From NCBI GenBank assembly GCA_963930645.1, contig OZ005649.1:41988275-42052274 (forward strand): a DNA stretch of 64,000 bases, written 5' to 3'. The stretch comes from Salticus scenicus (Eukaryota; Arthropoda; Arachnida; Araneae; Salticidae). The position numbers and the translations under genes are program-made. Below the pieces are notes generated by a model. The model saw only the letters and a program-made list of their open reading frames with translations, searched no databases and was not told the origin of the DNA. Positions 22,600-33,442 of this stretch are shown here, piece after piece; position 1 is the stretch's first letter, and the number at the start of each line of letters is the position of its first letter.

Positions 22600-23300
22600 C
22601 AAAAATCTGAGAATTCCACGTTTAAAATTTGCGGATATTCTCTTGATGTTCATAATAATAGAAAAAATTACTAAATTCATTCTGCCTTCAGTAGAAACAG
22701 CTCCCCAGAGCACCATAGATCCACCTTTAAAATGTCCGATTCATATCTGCCTTTAAAAAATCTGCTCTGTCTTTCGCTATCTTCAGATCGTGCCAGTAAC
22801 TGTTAAAACCATTTGGTTAATCAAGAATAAAATGTTATTCATCCAAAAATGCAACATTTTAACATTTAACATTATCTTTATTCAACTTTAACACAAACGT
22901 TTTTTCCCCCATTAAATGTTTATTGATTATTACAGGTTTTTTATTCATTTTAACATATTATTAATTATTTTAAACATGCATAAATGTGGACCACAACATT
23001 TCGTTAAAAATTACGAGCAAATTCAGCAGCAGTCATTATGAGTAGAACAGTAAGAGGGATTATGATTCTTCGATCTCTGTTAAACAACTCTGATTTTGCA
23101 TCAGATCTCTCTCCAATCGAACCAGCAGTTCAACGTTTGATCACATTTCCTTCAGCAATTTTAGATCTTCGAATTTCATTAGAAATTCGGAGGATTGAAA
23201 TTATCATTCCACTTAAAAAACATATTTATCATACTTTACGTTCTTTTTTTCAAGGAATTATCAGTAATGTCCGTCTAAGAAAAATTGAAGGCTTATATAT
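22600..23300 (-). pseudogene. Tc1-like transposase pseudogene
   Basis: Minus-strand reading near 23230-23110 gives RRIFRLASNEIRRSKIAEGN-like and GSIGERSDAKS words after frame correction, recalling the helix-turn-helix linker of Tc1-type transposases. Near 22850-22780 it gives VAFLDE, a stop, then HFILD and NGFNSYWHDL. This matches the catalytic-domain segment VLFSDEKKFNLDGPDGFQYYWHDL known for this family, with the first catalytic Asp still present. Farther on come YGALGS and EHQENI. Stops and frameshifts interrupt every 20-40 codons, so it is non-functional. The open plus-strand frame at 23038-23307 (89 codons) is the antisense shadow of this pseudogene. Confidence 0.75.
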
Positions 23301-23348
23301 GAATTAATCTAGCCAAGTAGTTAACAAATTCACATGTCAAGTGTAATT

Positions 23349-23729
23349 TCTGTACTGATAAGTATAAAGGATTTAAGTACAAATATGTCGATTTTGAGTT
23401 AAGTACATAGTCAGACCCAGAAGAAAATTCTCTATCGATTGGTATAAAGGATTTAACTCCATGTCATATAGTCTTTGAGAAAATCCATTGGTAAAAAAGG
23501 ATTCAAGTCAGAAATTTAGCATTAATCTTCGCATAAAATATTTAATTCGGTTTTTTCCCTTTATTAAATGAAGGTTGACAATCACTGAACGGTATAAAAA
23601 GTATAAATCAACATAATCTCTTTTTCCTAATCGATTCTTCTGATTTGTTTTTAGTTAGTTTAACTTTATTTTTCGTCTTCTGAAAAATCAAGAATATGGA
23701 CTTAAATCCTTTATACATATCAGTACAGA
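23349..23729. mobile_element. Inverted-repeat element nested in the Tc1-like copy
   Basis: TCTGTACTGATAAGTATAAA with GGATTTAAG on the left, and CTTAAATCCTTTATACATAT then CAGTACAGA on the right. The interior repeats the GGTATAAAGGATTTAA word at 23440. No clear duplication. Confidence 0.7.
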
Positions 23730-24139
23730 TTTATCCGCTAGTAAGTTAAATAAAACGAAAAAATCTTGATTGTCCCTATAATTATGAACATCTAAAAACG
23801 TGGAGAAAAAAATATTTTGCATTATTTTTTATTAATTTTGTTTCATATTAAAAAAATTATAAAAGTTTTGGTTTTTAGATTACTAGATATATTAAGTGCA
23901 CTTGATATAATGTTGTTCACAATTATTTTTACATTAGTTATTTCAAAACATAAAGTGTCCATATAAATATGAGAAGGAGTGTAGTATGTTTTCTATGCCA
24001 CTATGCTCAGCTAAATTGTACATTTTGAAACTTTCATCTATCAAACTCGTAGATTTAAAATATAGTAATTTAGATTTAATGTTTTTTTTTTAATTTTATG
24101 AAAGACAAAATAATAATGCTCATTTAATATCGACTACAG

Positions 24140-24490
24140 CATACTTCCAGGGATGGAACACAGGCGCAGAATTCATACCACTATCAATGTAAGAAAATTT
24201 TCTACTTCTTAAATCAACGATATTATAGGTAAAGAAATTTCTTAAACAGATTCCGGTATGAATTCTGCGCCCGTGTTCCATCCCTGTACTTCCCAACATA
24301 CTAATTAATATTCCGTAGTATTGTTAGCCCCGCCTTTTTTTGTTTTCACACCAGTATCTTTTTAGAATATTTTTCTTCTTATTTAATATTAATTGCATTT
24401 GGAGAATATAACTCTAATAATTTACTGTTGTGAAATAAAGGGCGGGACTAACAACACCATGGAATATTAATTAGGATGATGGCAATTATG
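24140..24490. mobile_element. CCGCC-core MITE, subfamily b, with nested CAGGGATGG element
   Basis: CTACAG at 24134-24139 and 24491-24496 bounds it. The left tip CATACTTC is cut by the nested element and resumes as TACTTCCCAACATACTAATT. The right tip is TTAGGATGATGGCAATTATG. Confidence 0.87.
24148..24286. mobile_element. CAGGGATGG element (family D), 139 bp
   Basis: Ends CAGGGATGGAACACAGGCGC and the complement GCGCCCGTGTTCCATCCCTG, with GAATTCATACC inside each. TACTTC at 24142-24147 and 24287-24292 is a 6-bp duplication of host MITE sequence. A near-identical copy is at 49094. Confidence 0.9.
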
Positions 24491-24645
24491 CTACAGTCAG
24501 AAATTTAAATCAAAATTAAAAGAAGAAAAAAGAATTTTTTTTTTTTTTTTTTTTTTACAGCTTATTTAAAAAAAAAAAAAAAAAATCTAGAAAGAATTCT
24601 GAGAGGAATCTTATGCAAAAATAGGTAGTGTATGATATATACTAG

Positions 24646-25267
24646 AGTACTGCATCGGGTCGGGTGCGTGTCGAGTTGACGTTAGTATTTGTCCCGCGGG
24701 CCTGACCGCAAAAAATTTTATTCAAAGACCTTTTTATGCTGTTGTTAACGAATATAACTTTTTGAATGCAGTATTTGGATGACATTCTCCTCCTCCATAT
24801 AGTAATTTAAAGCAGCATGTCTCATAACATGATAATTTAAGCACAATTACGTAAATATTATTATTTAAAAATTTAAAGCTTTACGTTCGAAACTTATTTG
24901 TCTTCCAATGTATATTTGCTTCTTTTTTGTCAAAATATCTGGAATAGGAAATGTTTTAAAAGTAAGTTTAAATACATTTGAAACTTTGTTATATTAGACA
25001 CTGAAGTTTGATTTAGAATTAAACTATTAATCTTTAATATTGTTATAATTATACACTAGCTTTACTATGATCATACACACGTGTAATTTTTTGTGCAATA
25101 TTAATTTCTATGAAAGCTCTGTTCAGTAATATAACTATATTTTATCTAATAGTGTTTTCATTCGAATTCTTATATAACGTAATGAGTCGGTTTCGGGTCA
25201 AGTTGCAGATAAAAAATCATTTTGCAGCTCGGTGGCGGGCCAAGACTATTCGACCTGCACTGGACAC
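24646..25267. mobile_element. GGGTCGGGT element, copy 1, about 620 bp
   Basis: The left side has GCATCGGGTCGGGTGCGTG and CCCGCGGGCCTGACC. The right side has GGTTTCGGGTCAAGTTGC and GACCTGCACTGG, partly complementary. The interior (CAGTATTTGGATGACATT, AGCATGTCTCATAACATG) is shared with the copy at 35068. This copy has an uninterrupted CTCATAACAT at about 24825-24834. Confidence 0.7.
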
Positions 25268-25283
25268 TAATATGTACCACAAC

Positions 25284-26506
25284 TAGAGATGCAAGGCTTT
25301 CAAAACACCCGTTTTTTCACCCTGTGAATTTTCAAAATTCCTAAAATTGGAAATTTTGAATATTTTTATATCTTTACTATTACTATTACTTTTCCATTAC
25401 TATTTTTCAAAAGCATATTAAGAACACGTTTTGTTTTTACCTTGTTGGATACGTTGGCAAATCAATAAGAAATACTTTTATGTTTGAATCCTGAAATTTC
25501 ATGCACACATCAGGATTTTCCAAGTTTGTATTTTAGTCTAAATTAAGATGAAAAGCAAAATGGATAAGTTTGTATTTTAGTCTAAATTAAGATGAAAAGC
25601 AAAATGGATAAACAGGGGCATTTTTTGTCTATAAGGTGTTTTGGAATAATTTGTATAAGATTTAGTATAAAATTAGCTATGCTCCAACAATTTTAAATAA
25701 TTTTGAAGAAATTTTAATATAATTTTTTAATATATTGTTAAATTTTAGTTGCCAAATCTTAATTTTGAGGCAGTAATTTGCGAAAGAGCTTTATAATGTC
25801 CAGTCCACTGTCTTCTTGATAGTGTTTTTAACGTACAGAAATGTGAAACAAGCCAATATACATAAATGTATTAAGAGAACATAGCATTTTCACCAACTGA
25901 ATCACAAGTGGAAAGCCTATAATATATTTTTTTATTTAAAACTTTATGTTAATAACAATTATAATATAATTTGTAGTTCTCAAAGGAAAAATAACAATTG
26001 TTTTGACTGAGTACAAAAGTAGCTAATAGGTGTTATTTTATCTAGAATAATGAAATGAAATTAATGGAATTTGTAAGAGGTGTCTGTGGAAAAAAATGCT
26101 TATAATACAATCCTGAGCCAAATTTTTCCAATTGAACAAGCCTAAGAAAAGTAACATGTTATTATTCAAAGAATCATTTTCTCTTAATAATATCATTATC
26201 TTTTAAGCTTATATATTTTATAATTGTGTTTACTTAATATAAATAACACCATGTTAAATCTAGTAAAAAAAAAAGTTTTTATATTGGAATGCCTTTTCAG
26301 ATATGTAAAGTTAGACTTGTTTATATATGAAAAGCTAATGATTTGGCTTAAAATTGCCATTTATATTAAGTAAATTACATATTATTTGCTTTAAAGATTT
26401 CTAATACTTTTTTTTTTCCACAAATTACCCAAATTTTCCAATTTTCCCCCCAAAACTCCTGGGTTTTTTCCCTAGGTTTTAAATTCCTAGGTTTTTTGCA
26501 TCTCTA
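25284..26506. mobile_element. hAT-type element, 1223 bp, non-autonomous
   Basis: Ends TAGAGATGCAAGGC and the complement of TAGAGATGCAAAAAACC. The arms share imperfect pairing through AAAATTGGAAA. Flanking 8-mers are ACCACAAC (25276-25283) and ACCACAGC (26507-26514), seven of eight identical. I recognise no transposase inside. A perfect 44-bp tandem duplication lies at 25522-25609. Confidence 0.87.
25522..25609. repeat. Perfect 44-bp tandem duplication
   Basis: The unit begins AAGTTTGTATTTTAGTCTAA and ends GCAAAATGGAT. The two units are identical, which implies a recent event. Confidence 0.93.
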
Positions 26507-26560
26507 ACCACAGCACTGAAGTTAAAAAAAAAAAAAAAAAAGTTTTTAGATTAAATATTA

Positions 26561-26698
26561 CAGGGGTGGAAATTAGCGCAGTATTCATGCTGGTATTTGC
26601 GAAACAAAATTTTCTTCTTCTTAAACCTCGGATTTTATAAGTAGCGAAAAATTTCAAACAAATACTGGTATGAGTCCTTCGCCAATTTTCCACTCCTG
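26561..26698. mobile_element. Family D element, 138 bp, diverged
   Basis: CAGGGGTGGAAATTAGCGCA on the left, GCCAATTTTCCACTCCTG on the right. Flanks AATATTA and AATATAA agree in six of seven bases. Confidence 0.82.
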
Positions 26699-27414
26699 AA
26701 TATAAGGTTTTCTCTATTATCATTAATTTGAGATAAATTTAGAGGTAACCTGTGCTGAATTGTATAGTCAAATCAACTTATTTTTATAAAAATTTAATCA
26801 CCTGTGGTAAAAATTAGAAGAGTTTCTTAAAATAGTATGTAAGGATTGTCACACAATTCCTTCTATACCAATTTTTATACCAGCTAAAGGATAACAGGAA
26901 AAAAAATTAATCATAGCTTTTATCAATAAAAAATTTATACGTGCTTTTTAAAATTTTTTTTTTACCAATAATGCCGAGTTCCAACCATGGGAAGAATTGC
27001 AGAACGTGGGAAATATGAATGCCATCTGTCAGCTGACATGCACTATATTAAGGCAGCAATCTTTATCAAATGTCTACCGTATATATTTTTGGTGAACTTA
27101 TATCCTATATAAACTGAGATATAGCTTTATCGCACATAGAAAAATCTGCAGAACAGCAGTGCCACCAGTCAGCCAGTATACATTCATGTTGCGTCCCGAC
27201 CATATATCAGTGTGCAATTATGCAAACAGAAGTTGAGATACAGCCATTTTTTAAATGGGAAAGGTCGCAGCATAGTTAATTTTTTAGTTATGCCTCTGCA
27301 TTTTAGAGCTACTTTTTGCGTGATATATCAATAAGTAATCAGCAATTTATGTCAAAGTGCATGTAAAAATAAGCTTTGTGAAATTCTGTGTATTAGTTTT
27401 TAATATAGAGCTTC

Positions 27415-27446
<32 letters not shown>

Positions 27447-27681
27447 GTCTCCCACATAATTGCACTTTCCAAAAAGTGTTAAATTCTGTTTAGGAAATCA
27501 CGAAACGTGTAAATCTACCAAACTGTAAATGTTGAAATTTTAATAGTAAATCCAATTCTTATCTACACTGCAATATAGTGAACTACATATATATATATAT
27601 AATATTTAATTTCGAATAGTATTAGTTGAATAAATTGTGCATGAAAAAATTACAGAAAATTTGCCGTAAGTAATATACCTT
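26699..27681. other. Non-genic stretch
   Basis: No gene recognised. Poly(T) at 27418-27446 and a short (AT)n at 27588-27601. Confidence 0.5.
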
Positions 27682-27863
27682 GAGAGCTGTCAGCCTAATC
27701 CGGCAAATTGTTAGTACCGCCCCTTTTTCTACACCACATAACTTTTATAATAATTCTCTTCAAATGTGTCTACGATGAATTAAGAAGAAAAATGCTCTGA
27801 AGATTAAGTGGTGTAGAAAAAAGGGCGGTACTAACAATTTGCCGGATTAGGTTCACAGCTCTG
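27682..27863. mobile_element. CCGCC-core MITE, subfamily c, 6-bp duplication
   Basis: GAGAGCTGTCAGCCTAATCC and GGATTAGGTTCACAGCTCTG, with GTTAGTACCGCCCCTTTTTC inside. TACCTT flanks both sides (27676-27681, 27864-27869). Confidence 0.9.
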
Positions 27864-28694
27864 TACCTTTAATAAATATATGCCGTAAGTATATATTCGT
27901 TTTTTGTTTGAAGTAAAATTACTAGAATAACACTTACTAATTCAGTCGCACAGTGGGATGAACTTAAATAATATCTTTAAATTTAAATTTAGAGTAAGAT
28001 TTTATACTTACGATATAGTATAGACAAGAAAATATGCTTATTTAAATTATGAATTGTAAATTGGCTTAAATAATGTTTAAAATCACTTACGCTATCTTCA
28101 GAAATTATTACAAAAGTTTTATTTTATAACATATTTGATTATTCAGCTTTTCCACGCTTAAAAAAAAAAAAAAAAAATCAAATATTTTAAAGTATTTGTA
28201 ACTTATTTGACATTTAACTAAAATTCGTATTTTTCCTTATTCTAAATATGAGTATTCTCGAGCGTAAAATATAAAACTTCAAATGGCTTGTAGCAAGTTA
28301 TATTTCGAAATATTTTTATATTTGCCGAGCTTCCAAGAGTTATTGAAAGTATAAAACGAGAATTGGTTGAAATAAATTTTAAAATTCGGTGTATCTTCAG
28401 AAAATATTTTTAGTTTACGGTTTTAAGTAGTATTCTCAAGGGTTTAAAATAGAATGTTCATAGATAAAAAAAAAGTTTAGGCGATATTTCAGTTATTTTT
28501 ATACTTCCATCAATCGATATTGCAATAGTTTCAAGAGGGATTGTGCAATTCTTAAGTACCTAACAAATACTTAAGGACAATTTGAACAGCTGAAGTATTA
28601 TGATATTCTTTTCAAAGTTTATAAGTGAATGGTTTATTTTTAAATTTTAGTATTTATATTTATCGTGTTTTATAAGTTGTTAAACCTACAAAAT
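27864..28694. other. Non-genic AT-rich stretch
   Basis: No gene or element ends recognised. Poly(A) at 28161-28177. Confidence 0.5.
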
Positions 28695-29000
28695 CGTACC
28701 TGTCAACATTCTAATTAACATCCCGTATAAATATTAGTATCTGCCTATTACATATGGCAGTCCCGCATCGGTCCTATATTTTCACGTTTGTTTTATTATT
28801 TTAATATCATTTTTTTTTATAATATATTTTTTTTTCAAATTGATTAAATTGGTGGCAACATAATAAAATGCACGTTAAAATATAGGACTGCTGCGGGTAC
28901 TTCATATGGGAATAAATATTCTAAAAATAAAATGGTGTGAAAAAAAATGGGCGGGTACTGACAATTTTGTGGATTATTACTTAGAATGTTGGCAGATATG
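28695..29000. mobile_element. CCGCC-core MITE, subfamily b, with nested family E relative
   Basis: Tips CGTACCTGTCAACATTCTAA and TTAGAATGTTGGCAGATATG. Flanks CAAAAT and TAAAAT match in five of six. The nested element at 28758-28902 splits the left arm. Confidence 0.83.
28758..28902. mobile_element. Family E relative, 145 bp, 7-bp duplication
   Basis: CAGTCCCGCATCGGTCCTAT and the right arm ATAGGACTGCTGCGGGTACT. A perfect CATATGG lies at 28751-28757 and 28903-28909. Confidence 0.85.
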
Positions 29001-29141
29001 TAAAATATTATCTTTTAAGTTACTTTTCTGACGATAGTTTTATTATTTTAATCACCAATAAATTATATTTAAGCAATCAAAATTAGTAATCATACTTGTC
29101 AACTTTAGCACTTATTTAATCAGGGAAAAGTGTTACATAAA

Positions 29142-29147
29142 TGTATA

Positions 29148-29204
<57 letters not shown>

Positions 29205-29360
29205 TATAATATATATATATATATATATATATTAAAATTACCGGTATCTAATAAGTGTTAAATTCTCAGCTATGGTGGCGATACATTTATATTTTTCTCT
29301 TATAACAATAATCTTAACAAACTAAAAAATAAATAAATAAATAAATAAATAAATAAAGGT
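29142..29360. repeat. (TA)n and (AAAT)n tracts
   Basis: TA dinucleotides dominate 29142-29231. A TAAA tetranucleotide run lies at 29327-29357. Confidence 0.92.
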
Positions 29361-30115
29361 GTTAAATTTGTCAAGGATGATAAATTCATAGGTAGATTTA
29401 GATATAACGATATATATTTATTTATGGAAAACTATCAGACAGGGAAAATATAATAATAGCAATAATAAGCTCTGAAAAGAGCTTCTCAAATGATTCGATG
29501 CTTACCCACCCATCCGGCGAAGAATCTTGAAGAGAGAAATTGAGTTAATTATACTAGAATGAAAGACTCTCTCTTTTTTTGCTACCAGTATTTCTATACA
29601 GAAATTTTTATCGCATTTTGACAGTTTTTTCTGTAATTTTAAAATTAGAAATTTTAGTAGGAAAATACTGGTAGCAAAAAAAAAAAAAAAAAAAAGCAGA
29701 AATTTTTCATCATTGTTATATCCTGATCGGATAAAATAACTGTCTTTATCACGGCATGTTTATTAAGCATTTGTTTAAAATATAACTACATAAAACACGA
29801 GATCAAGCAATTACGTTCATTATTAGATATTTGCCAACTTTTACCCTTTTTGGCTGCTGAAAAATTTTAATTGAAATTTTAATCTTATTTAATCAATATA
29901 AACCAAAAATGGTGCTGCTAGAAAACAGTGGCTACTAACAGTTCTATAGAATGTTAATTAGAATAAGTTTAAAACTTCCAATAAACACCATAAAATGCTA
30001 GAAGTCGCGACAATTGTTTCAGGTCTAATAAAGACACGACCCTTCTTCAGGCGAACAAAGTATGCACGAGCGGTGCAATTACAGTAACAACGTGTTAGTG
30101 TTACTGTTTGGTAAA
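29361..30115. other. Non-genic stretch with short inverted repeats
   Basis: TTTTTGCTACCAGTATTT (29577-29594) and AAATACTGGTAGCAAAAA near 29663 form an inverted pair about 120 bases across. A degraded CCGCC-core copy (GCCAACTTTTACCC to TTCTATAGAATGTTAATTAG) runs about 29831-29963. No gene recognised. The 62-codon minus frame at 29958-30146 is chance. Confidence 0.5.
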
Positions 30116-30127
30116 TAGGGGAGACCC

Positions 30128-30548
30128 CTGTACCTAGGGCCATCATTTACCTAGGTCCACCCCACTTTATTTAAATAATATTTAGCTTTAAGTTTTAATA
30201 TTCAGTTGGGCGAGTAACAACACCAGTTTCTACATTTACAATCACTTTGAAACCATTCAGGAGAAAGTTTTTACAAGTTACATGTACAAAAAGAATTTAC
30301 ATGGTTTGAAGTAATATTTTGCAGCTCATCTCTTTTGCTATTTTACAAAAGTCAGTCAAATAATTTTCTTTTATTTCTAGTGTATAATTTCTCTTGTTAT
30401 ATTGAGTAATAAATAATATACTTAATTAGCCCTCTCTGTGTATGGGTTTTTTAGTGGCAGGTATTTTGAATGAAGTTACCGAAACTTGTACCTAGGGCCA
30501 CATAGCTGAATTGTACCTAGGGCCATCCATGGCCCTAGGTACAATTGC
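30128..30548. promoter_or_regulatory. Left subterminal CCTAGG motif cluster of the pogo-like element
   Basis: Five copies of GTACCTAGGGCCA-type words near 30131, 30149, 30490, 30514 and 30531, in both orientations. Such arrays are plausible transposase binding sites. That role is inference. Confidence 0.65.
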
Positions 30549-30603
30549 AATCTTATTCTTCATGTTGTTACAATTTAATTGAAAAACTTTTATAATTAAA
30601 TGA

Positions 30604-30895
30604 AGGGTAATGCTGTATGAGGAACACCTGCTTCAACCCACTACCAGTCATAAACTTCAACCGTTGGACAGAGGTCTGATTGGACCTTATAATATATACT
30701 ACAGTACAGCCTGTAGTAATTGGATGCTGGCAAACCCTGGCAAACCAATCACTATGTATGACGTTGCTGAAAATGTTGACAAGTCCTATCCGTCGGTCTT
30801 TACTCCTGTGAAAATTCTATCAGGTTTTCGAGTTTAGCCAGCGAATCAAAACATATTCATTGACCAGGAAACCATCCCATACTGTAATCATTAAA
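30604..30895 (+). pseudogene. pogo/Tigger-type transposase remnant, part 1
   Basis: The plus-strand reading LLQPTTSHKLQPLDRGLIGP, then NWMLANPGKPITMYDVAENV, then YPSVFTPVKILSGFRV, matches the end of the DDE catalytic domain in pogo/Tigger/Jerky proteins. The family word there is LPPNTSHKLQPLD, whose Asp is catalytic, and SGFRVTGIYP closes the block. Here TAG follows SGFRV, but PANQNIFIDQETIP continues in frame. The N-terminal CENP-B-like DNA-binding domain and most of the catalytic core are missing, an internal deletion. The reading is cut at 30936 by the nested mariner derivative. Confidence 0.85.
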
Positions 30896-30936
30896 GAAAG
30901 AAATCCAAGCAAGCATTAATCGAAAAAGCATATATA

Positions 30937-31712
30937 CCGGGTGATCCAAAAGTCAGGACAAACTTTAAAAATGAATAATTCGAAAACGAATCAAGATACA
31001 AAGGTACAGTTTGCACCAATCGGTTGAAAAAGGAAACCAGGTTTTGTGTGGCAAAGAAAAAAAAATAGTTCTGTTGGCGACCAACAGATGGCGCTATAGT
31101 GTTTTATTTCACCAAAAGATGATTTACAAATGAAAAAAAAATGTTGCCAACTTACAAGTCAGCTTAATTACAGTTAATTAGTAATACTACAGTAACTGTT
31201 CAGTGTCCATCATTCAGAAGTACAGATGTAAGACGATTCACTACATCGTTCACAGCATTTTGTAACATTTCTTGCATTATGGCAGACACATTTTGGCGGA
31301 TGGCATCTTTCAGTGCTGCTAGTGATGTCAGTTGGTCACGGTACACTTTTGACTTTAAGAATCCCCACAGGTAAAAGTCACAGGGTTTCAGATCGGGATA
31401 TCTTGGAGGCCATGCGTGATTAAAGTAGCGACTGAGAATGCGATATTTCGATGCATATAAGCTTCGACTACCATTACCTGCTGTAGTTGTTCCTTTTTAT
31501 ATCGTTCGTTGCTTTGCATAATCCTACATCAGAAATCCGACAGCGCCATCTGTTGGTCGCCAACAGAACTATATATATATATATATATATATTCGTAGCC
31601 ACACAAAACCCGGCTTCTTTTTCATCCGTTTGGTGCAAACCATATCTTTGTATCTTGATTCGTTTTCGAATTATTCATTTTTAAAGTTTCTCCTGACTTT
31701 TGGATCACCCGG
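30937..31712 (-). mobile_element. Mariner-type deletion derivative, 776 bp, nested
   Basis: Inverted arms of roughly 165-180 bases begin CCGGGTGATCCAAAAGTCAG and pair through GAATAATTCGAAAACGAATC and CGACCAACAGATGGCGCT. TA flanks both ends (30935-30936, 31713-31714). The interior keeps only the end of a transposase gene on the minus strand. A (TA)n tract at 31571-31592 has expanded in the right arm. Confidence 0.9.
31200..31442 (-). pseudogene. Transposase C-terminal fragment, mariner-type
   Basis: An 80-residue open stretch on the minus strand ends in TGA at 31200-31202. It contains RYFNHAWPPRYPDLKPCDF and YLWGFLKSKVYRDQLTSL, the family word WPPRSPDLNPLDFFLWGYLK that carries the last catalytic Asp. 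It ends NAVNDVVNRL...LNDGH. The upstream two catalytic Asp regions and the DNA-binding domain are deleted, although the reading can be followed weakly a little further upstream (SLYASKYRILSR). No start codon, no promoter and no activity expected. Confidence 0.87.
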
Positions 31713-31939
31713 TATATATACAGTCCCTGGCCAAATTATTAGACGCACTATAAGATTCTATGTAAAATATTAATTATCAGGTGATACTATACAGCTTTAT
31801 TGTTTTTACTAGATATAATGTATATTTTTTTATTGTCCACCTTATTATCTATTTTTTAACATAAATAAAACATTATTGTTATAGAAAAAATATGTATTTA
31901 TTAACTCTTGAAAAAAATTGAAATTAATGCAATTAAATG

Positions 31940-33092
31940 TTAATATTTTGTTGAGCCACCTTTAGCCGCTATGACAGCTTCAATTCTGCGCGGCATGTTA
32001 TCAATGCAAGTCTGTACTGTCTCCAGCATTTGAGGATGATGATTCCACACATTAATGATCTTTTCTAAGAGTTACGTTTTGTTTGTGATCACATCTTGAG
32101 CCACTTCTCTCTTCATCAGCTCCCACACGTTTTCAATAAGGTTCTCATCTGGGCTATTACCCGGCCAATCCAACAGAGGAATATTTTACTCTTCCAAAGA
32201 AGCTTTAACAGACCATGCTGTGTGGCAGGGAGCTCCATCTTGCATAAAAATGAAAGGTTCCCCATTTGGAAACCATTTTCTGAGCTGCGGACTCAACCGA
32301 TTTTGTAAGACTTCTTTGTATTGATATTGCCTCATTATACCTTTTACCCTGTACAGACGTCTAGTACCCTTGCCGCTGATGACTGAATACGACCAGATCA
32401 TCACCTTTGAAGGGTGCTTAACAGTCTTAACGACACAGTCAGGATGAAACTTTTCTTCATGACGACGACGCACAAACAGAGCTTTATTCTGAAAAATTTT
32501 GAATGTGCTTTCATTGCTGAAGCAGACCTGTCAAAAATAGAAAAAATTAATAAACATCCTAAACATCAGTGCTGGTCTTTCCTTATTTCATATAAAATGA
32601 TATTAAATGCATCATTTGTGATGAAATTATACCAACTTACCGATCTCCAGAAGTCCACATCTTTATCACGCTACTGTTTGGCCCACTTGGGACACTTTGC
32701 TTTCATTGCAGCTGTTAACTTGGGCTTCCTGGCGGGGCGGCAGGCCTTAAAATCCAAATTTTTTAATTTTCTTCGAGCAGTGCGCTCAGAAGCATTCACA
32801 TTAGCATCTTGGAGTTGCGATTTTATCAGTTTTGTGGTAGCAAATCTGTTTTCAGGCAAATTTCCTTTAAACATCTTTCTGACCTTGGAGCAAAAATAGG
32901 CTTTCTGCCGCATCTTTTCTTTCGTTTCGAGCTCAATTCATTCCCTGACTCAATTTTCTTCTTTATGCGTCGTACGCTAGCTTCAGAAACCTTCATTCTT
33001 CGTGCTATTTCGCGGTTTGAAAATATTTTAGCATTCACGAGGGCCTTTACATCAGCTTTTTTACGTGGTGAAAGATCGCCTTTTTTACCCAT
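31940..33092 (-). pseudogene. Tc1-like transposase pseudogene with probable intron
   Basis: Start at 33092: MGKKGDLSPRKKADVKALV, then NREIARRMKVSEASVRRIK, a helix-turn-helix, and a basic KKRCGRKP linker. A frameshift near 32870 moves into LPENRFATTKLIKSQL and the second DNA-binding region. WAKQ is followed by TAG (about 32671), then RDKDVDFWRS. A 113-bp GT...AG segment interrupts the gene, and the reading resumes VCFSNESTFKIFQ, where the first catalytic Asp (family FSDES) is Asn. FIFMQDGAPCHTA keeps the second Asp. TAA interrupts after LEE, then NIPLLDWPGNSPDENLIENV keeps the catalytic Glu. A further TAA precedes the end GGSTKY at 31940. The copy resembles DD34E-type Tc1 transposases but is clearly dead. 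Confidence 0.93.
32528..32640 (-). other. Probable spliceosomal intron in the Tc1-like transposase gene
   Basis: On the minus strand the segment starts GTAAGT (32640 downward) and ends TTTTTTCTATTTTTGACAG at 32528. It falls between codons for RS and VCFS, phase 0, and removing it restores the family reading exactly. The 113-bp size and pyrimidine tract fit a small intron. An unrelated insertion with GT/AG edges by chance is the alternative. Confidence 0.75.
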
Positions 33093-33442
33093 GATGAAAA
33101 TGTTCCAATTGATTATTTAAACACTGCACACAAAATAAACAAATAACTGCGTATTATAAAACTGCGAAACAAATAAATACAGCGCATAAAGCCACACAAA
33201 CGCGTCCGCAACTGAGAACGCGACTGAAACCAGTTTGTACTTATTTGCGTTCGTGTATCAATTGTTTAACATTGTGATGCCATACGTTAAAAATAAATAC
33301 AAATAAGAAGTATATAAAAAATCTCCTGAATAGAAACCCATTACATGTATGTTTAAATATAAAAGTATTGCATATAAACTTGTGCAAAACACGTAATAAT
33401 TAAAAAACTACAGTGCGTCTAATAATTTGGCCAGGGACTGTA

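Larger units (their letters stand above)
22007..23981 (-). mobile_element. Tc1-like transposon, 1975 bp, decayed
   Basis: Terminal repeats of about 28 bases (CACTGGTTCTCATAATTATA against CACTCCTTCTCATATTTATA) lie between TA at 22005-22006 and 23982-23983. A (TA)n run occupies 22303-22344. A further inverted-repeat element is nested at 23349-23729. The transposase remnant is on the minus strand. Confidence 0.85.
31721..33440 (-). mobile_element. Tc1-like transposon, 1720 bp, nested, inactive
   Basis: Terminal repeats CAGTCCCTGGCCAAATTATT then AGACGCACT and exact complements at 33412-33440. TA at 31719-31720 and 33441-33442. The element abuts the nested mariner derivative across an 8-bp TATATATA. 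It encodes one transposase on the minus strand (next entry). Confidence 0.95.

Noticed and set aside
23038..23307. 89-codon plus-strand frame
   Set aside because: It is antisense to the Tc1-like transposase remnant; the minus strand carries the recognisable words.
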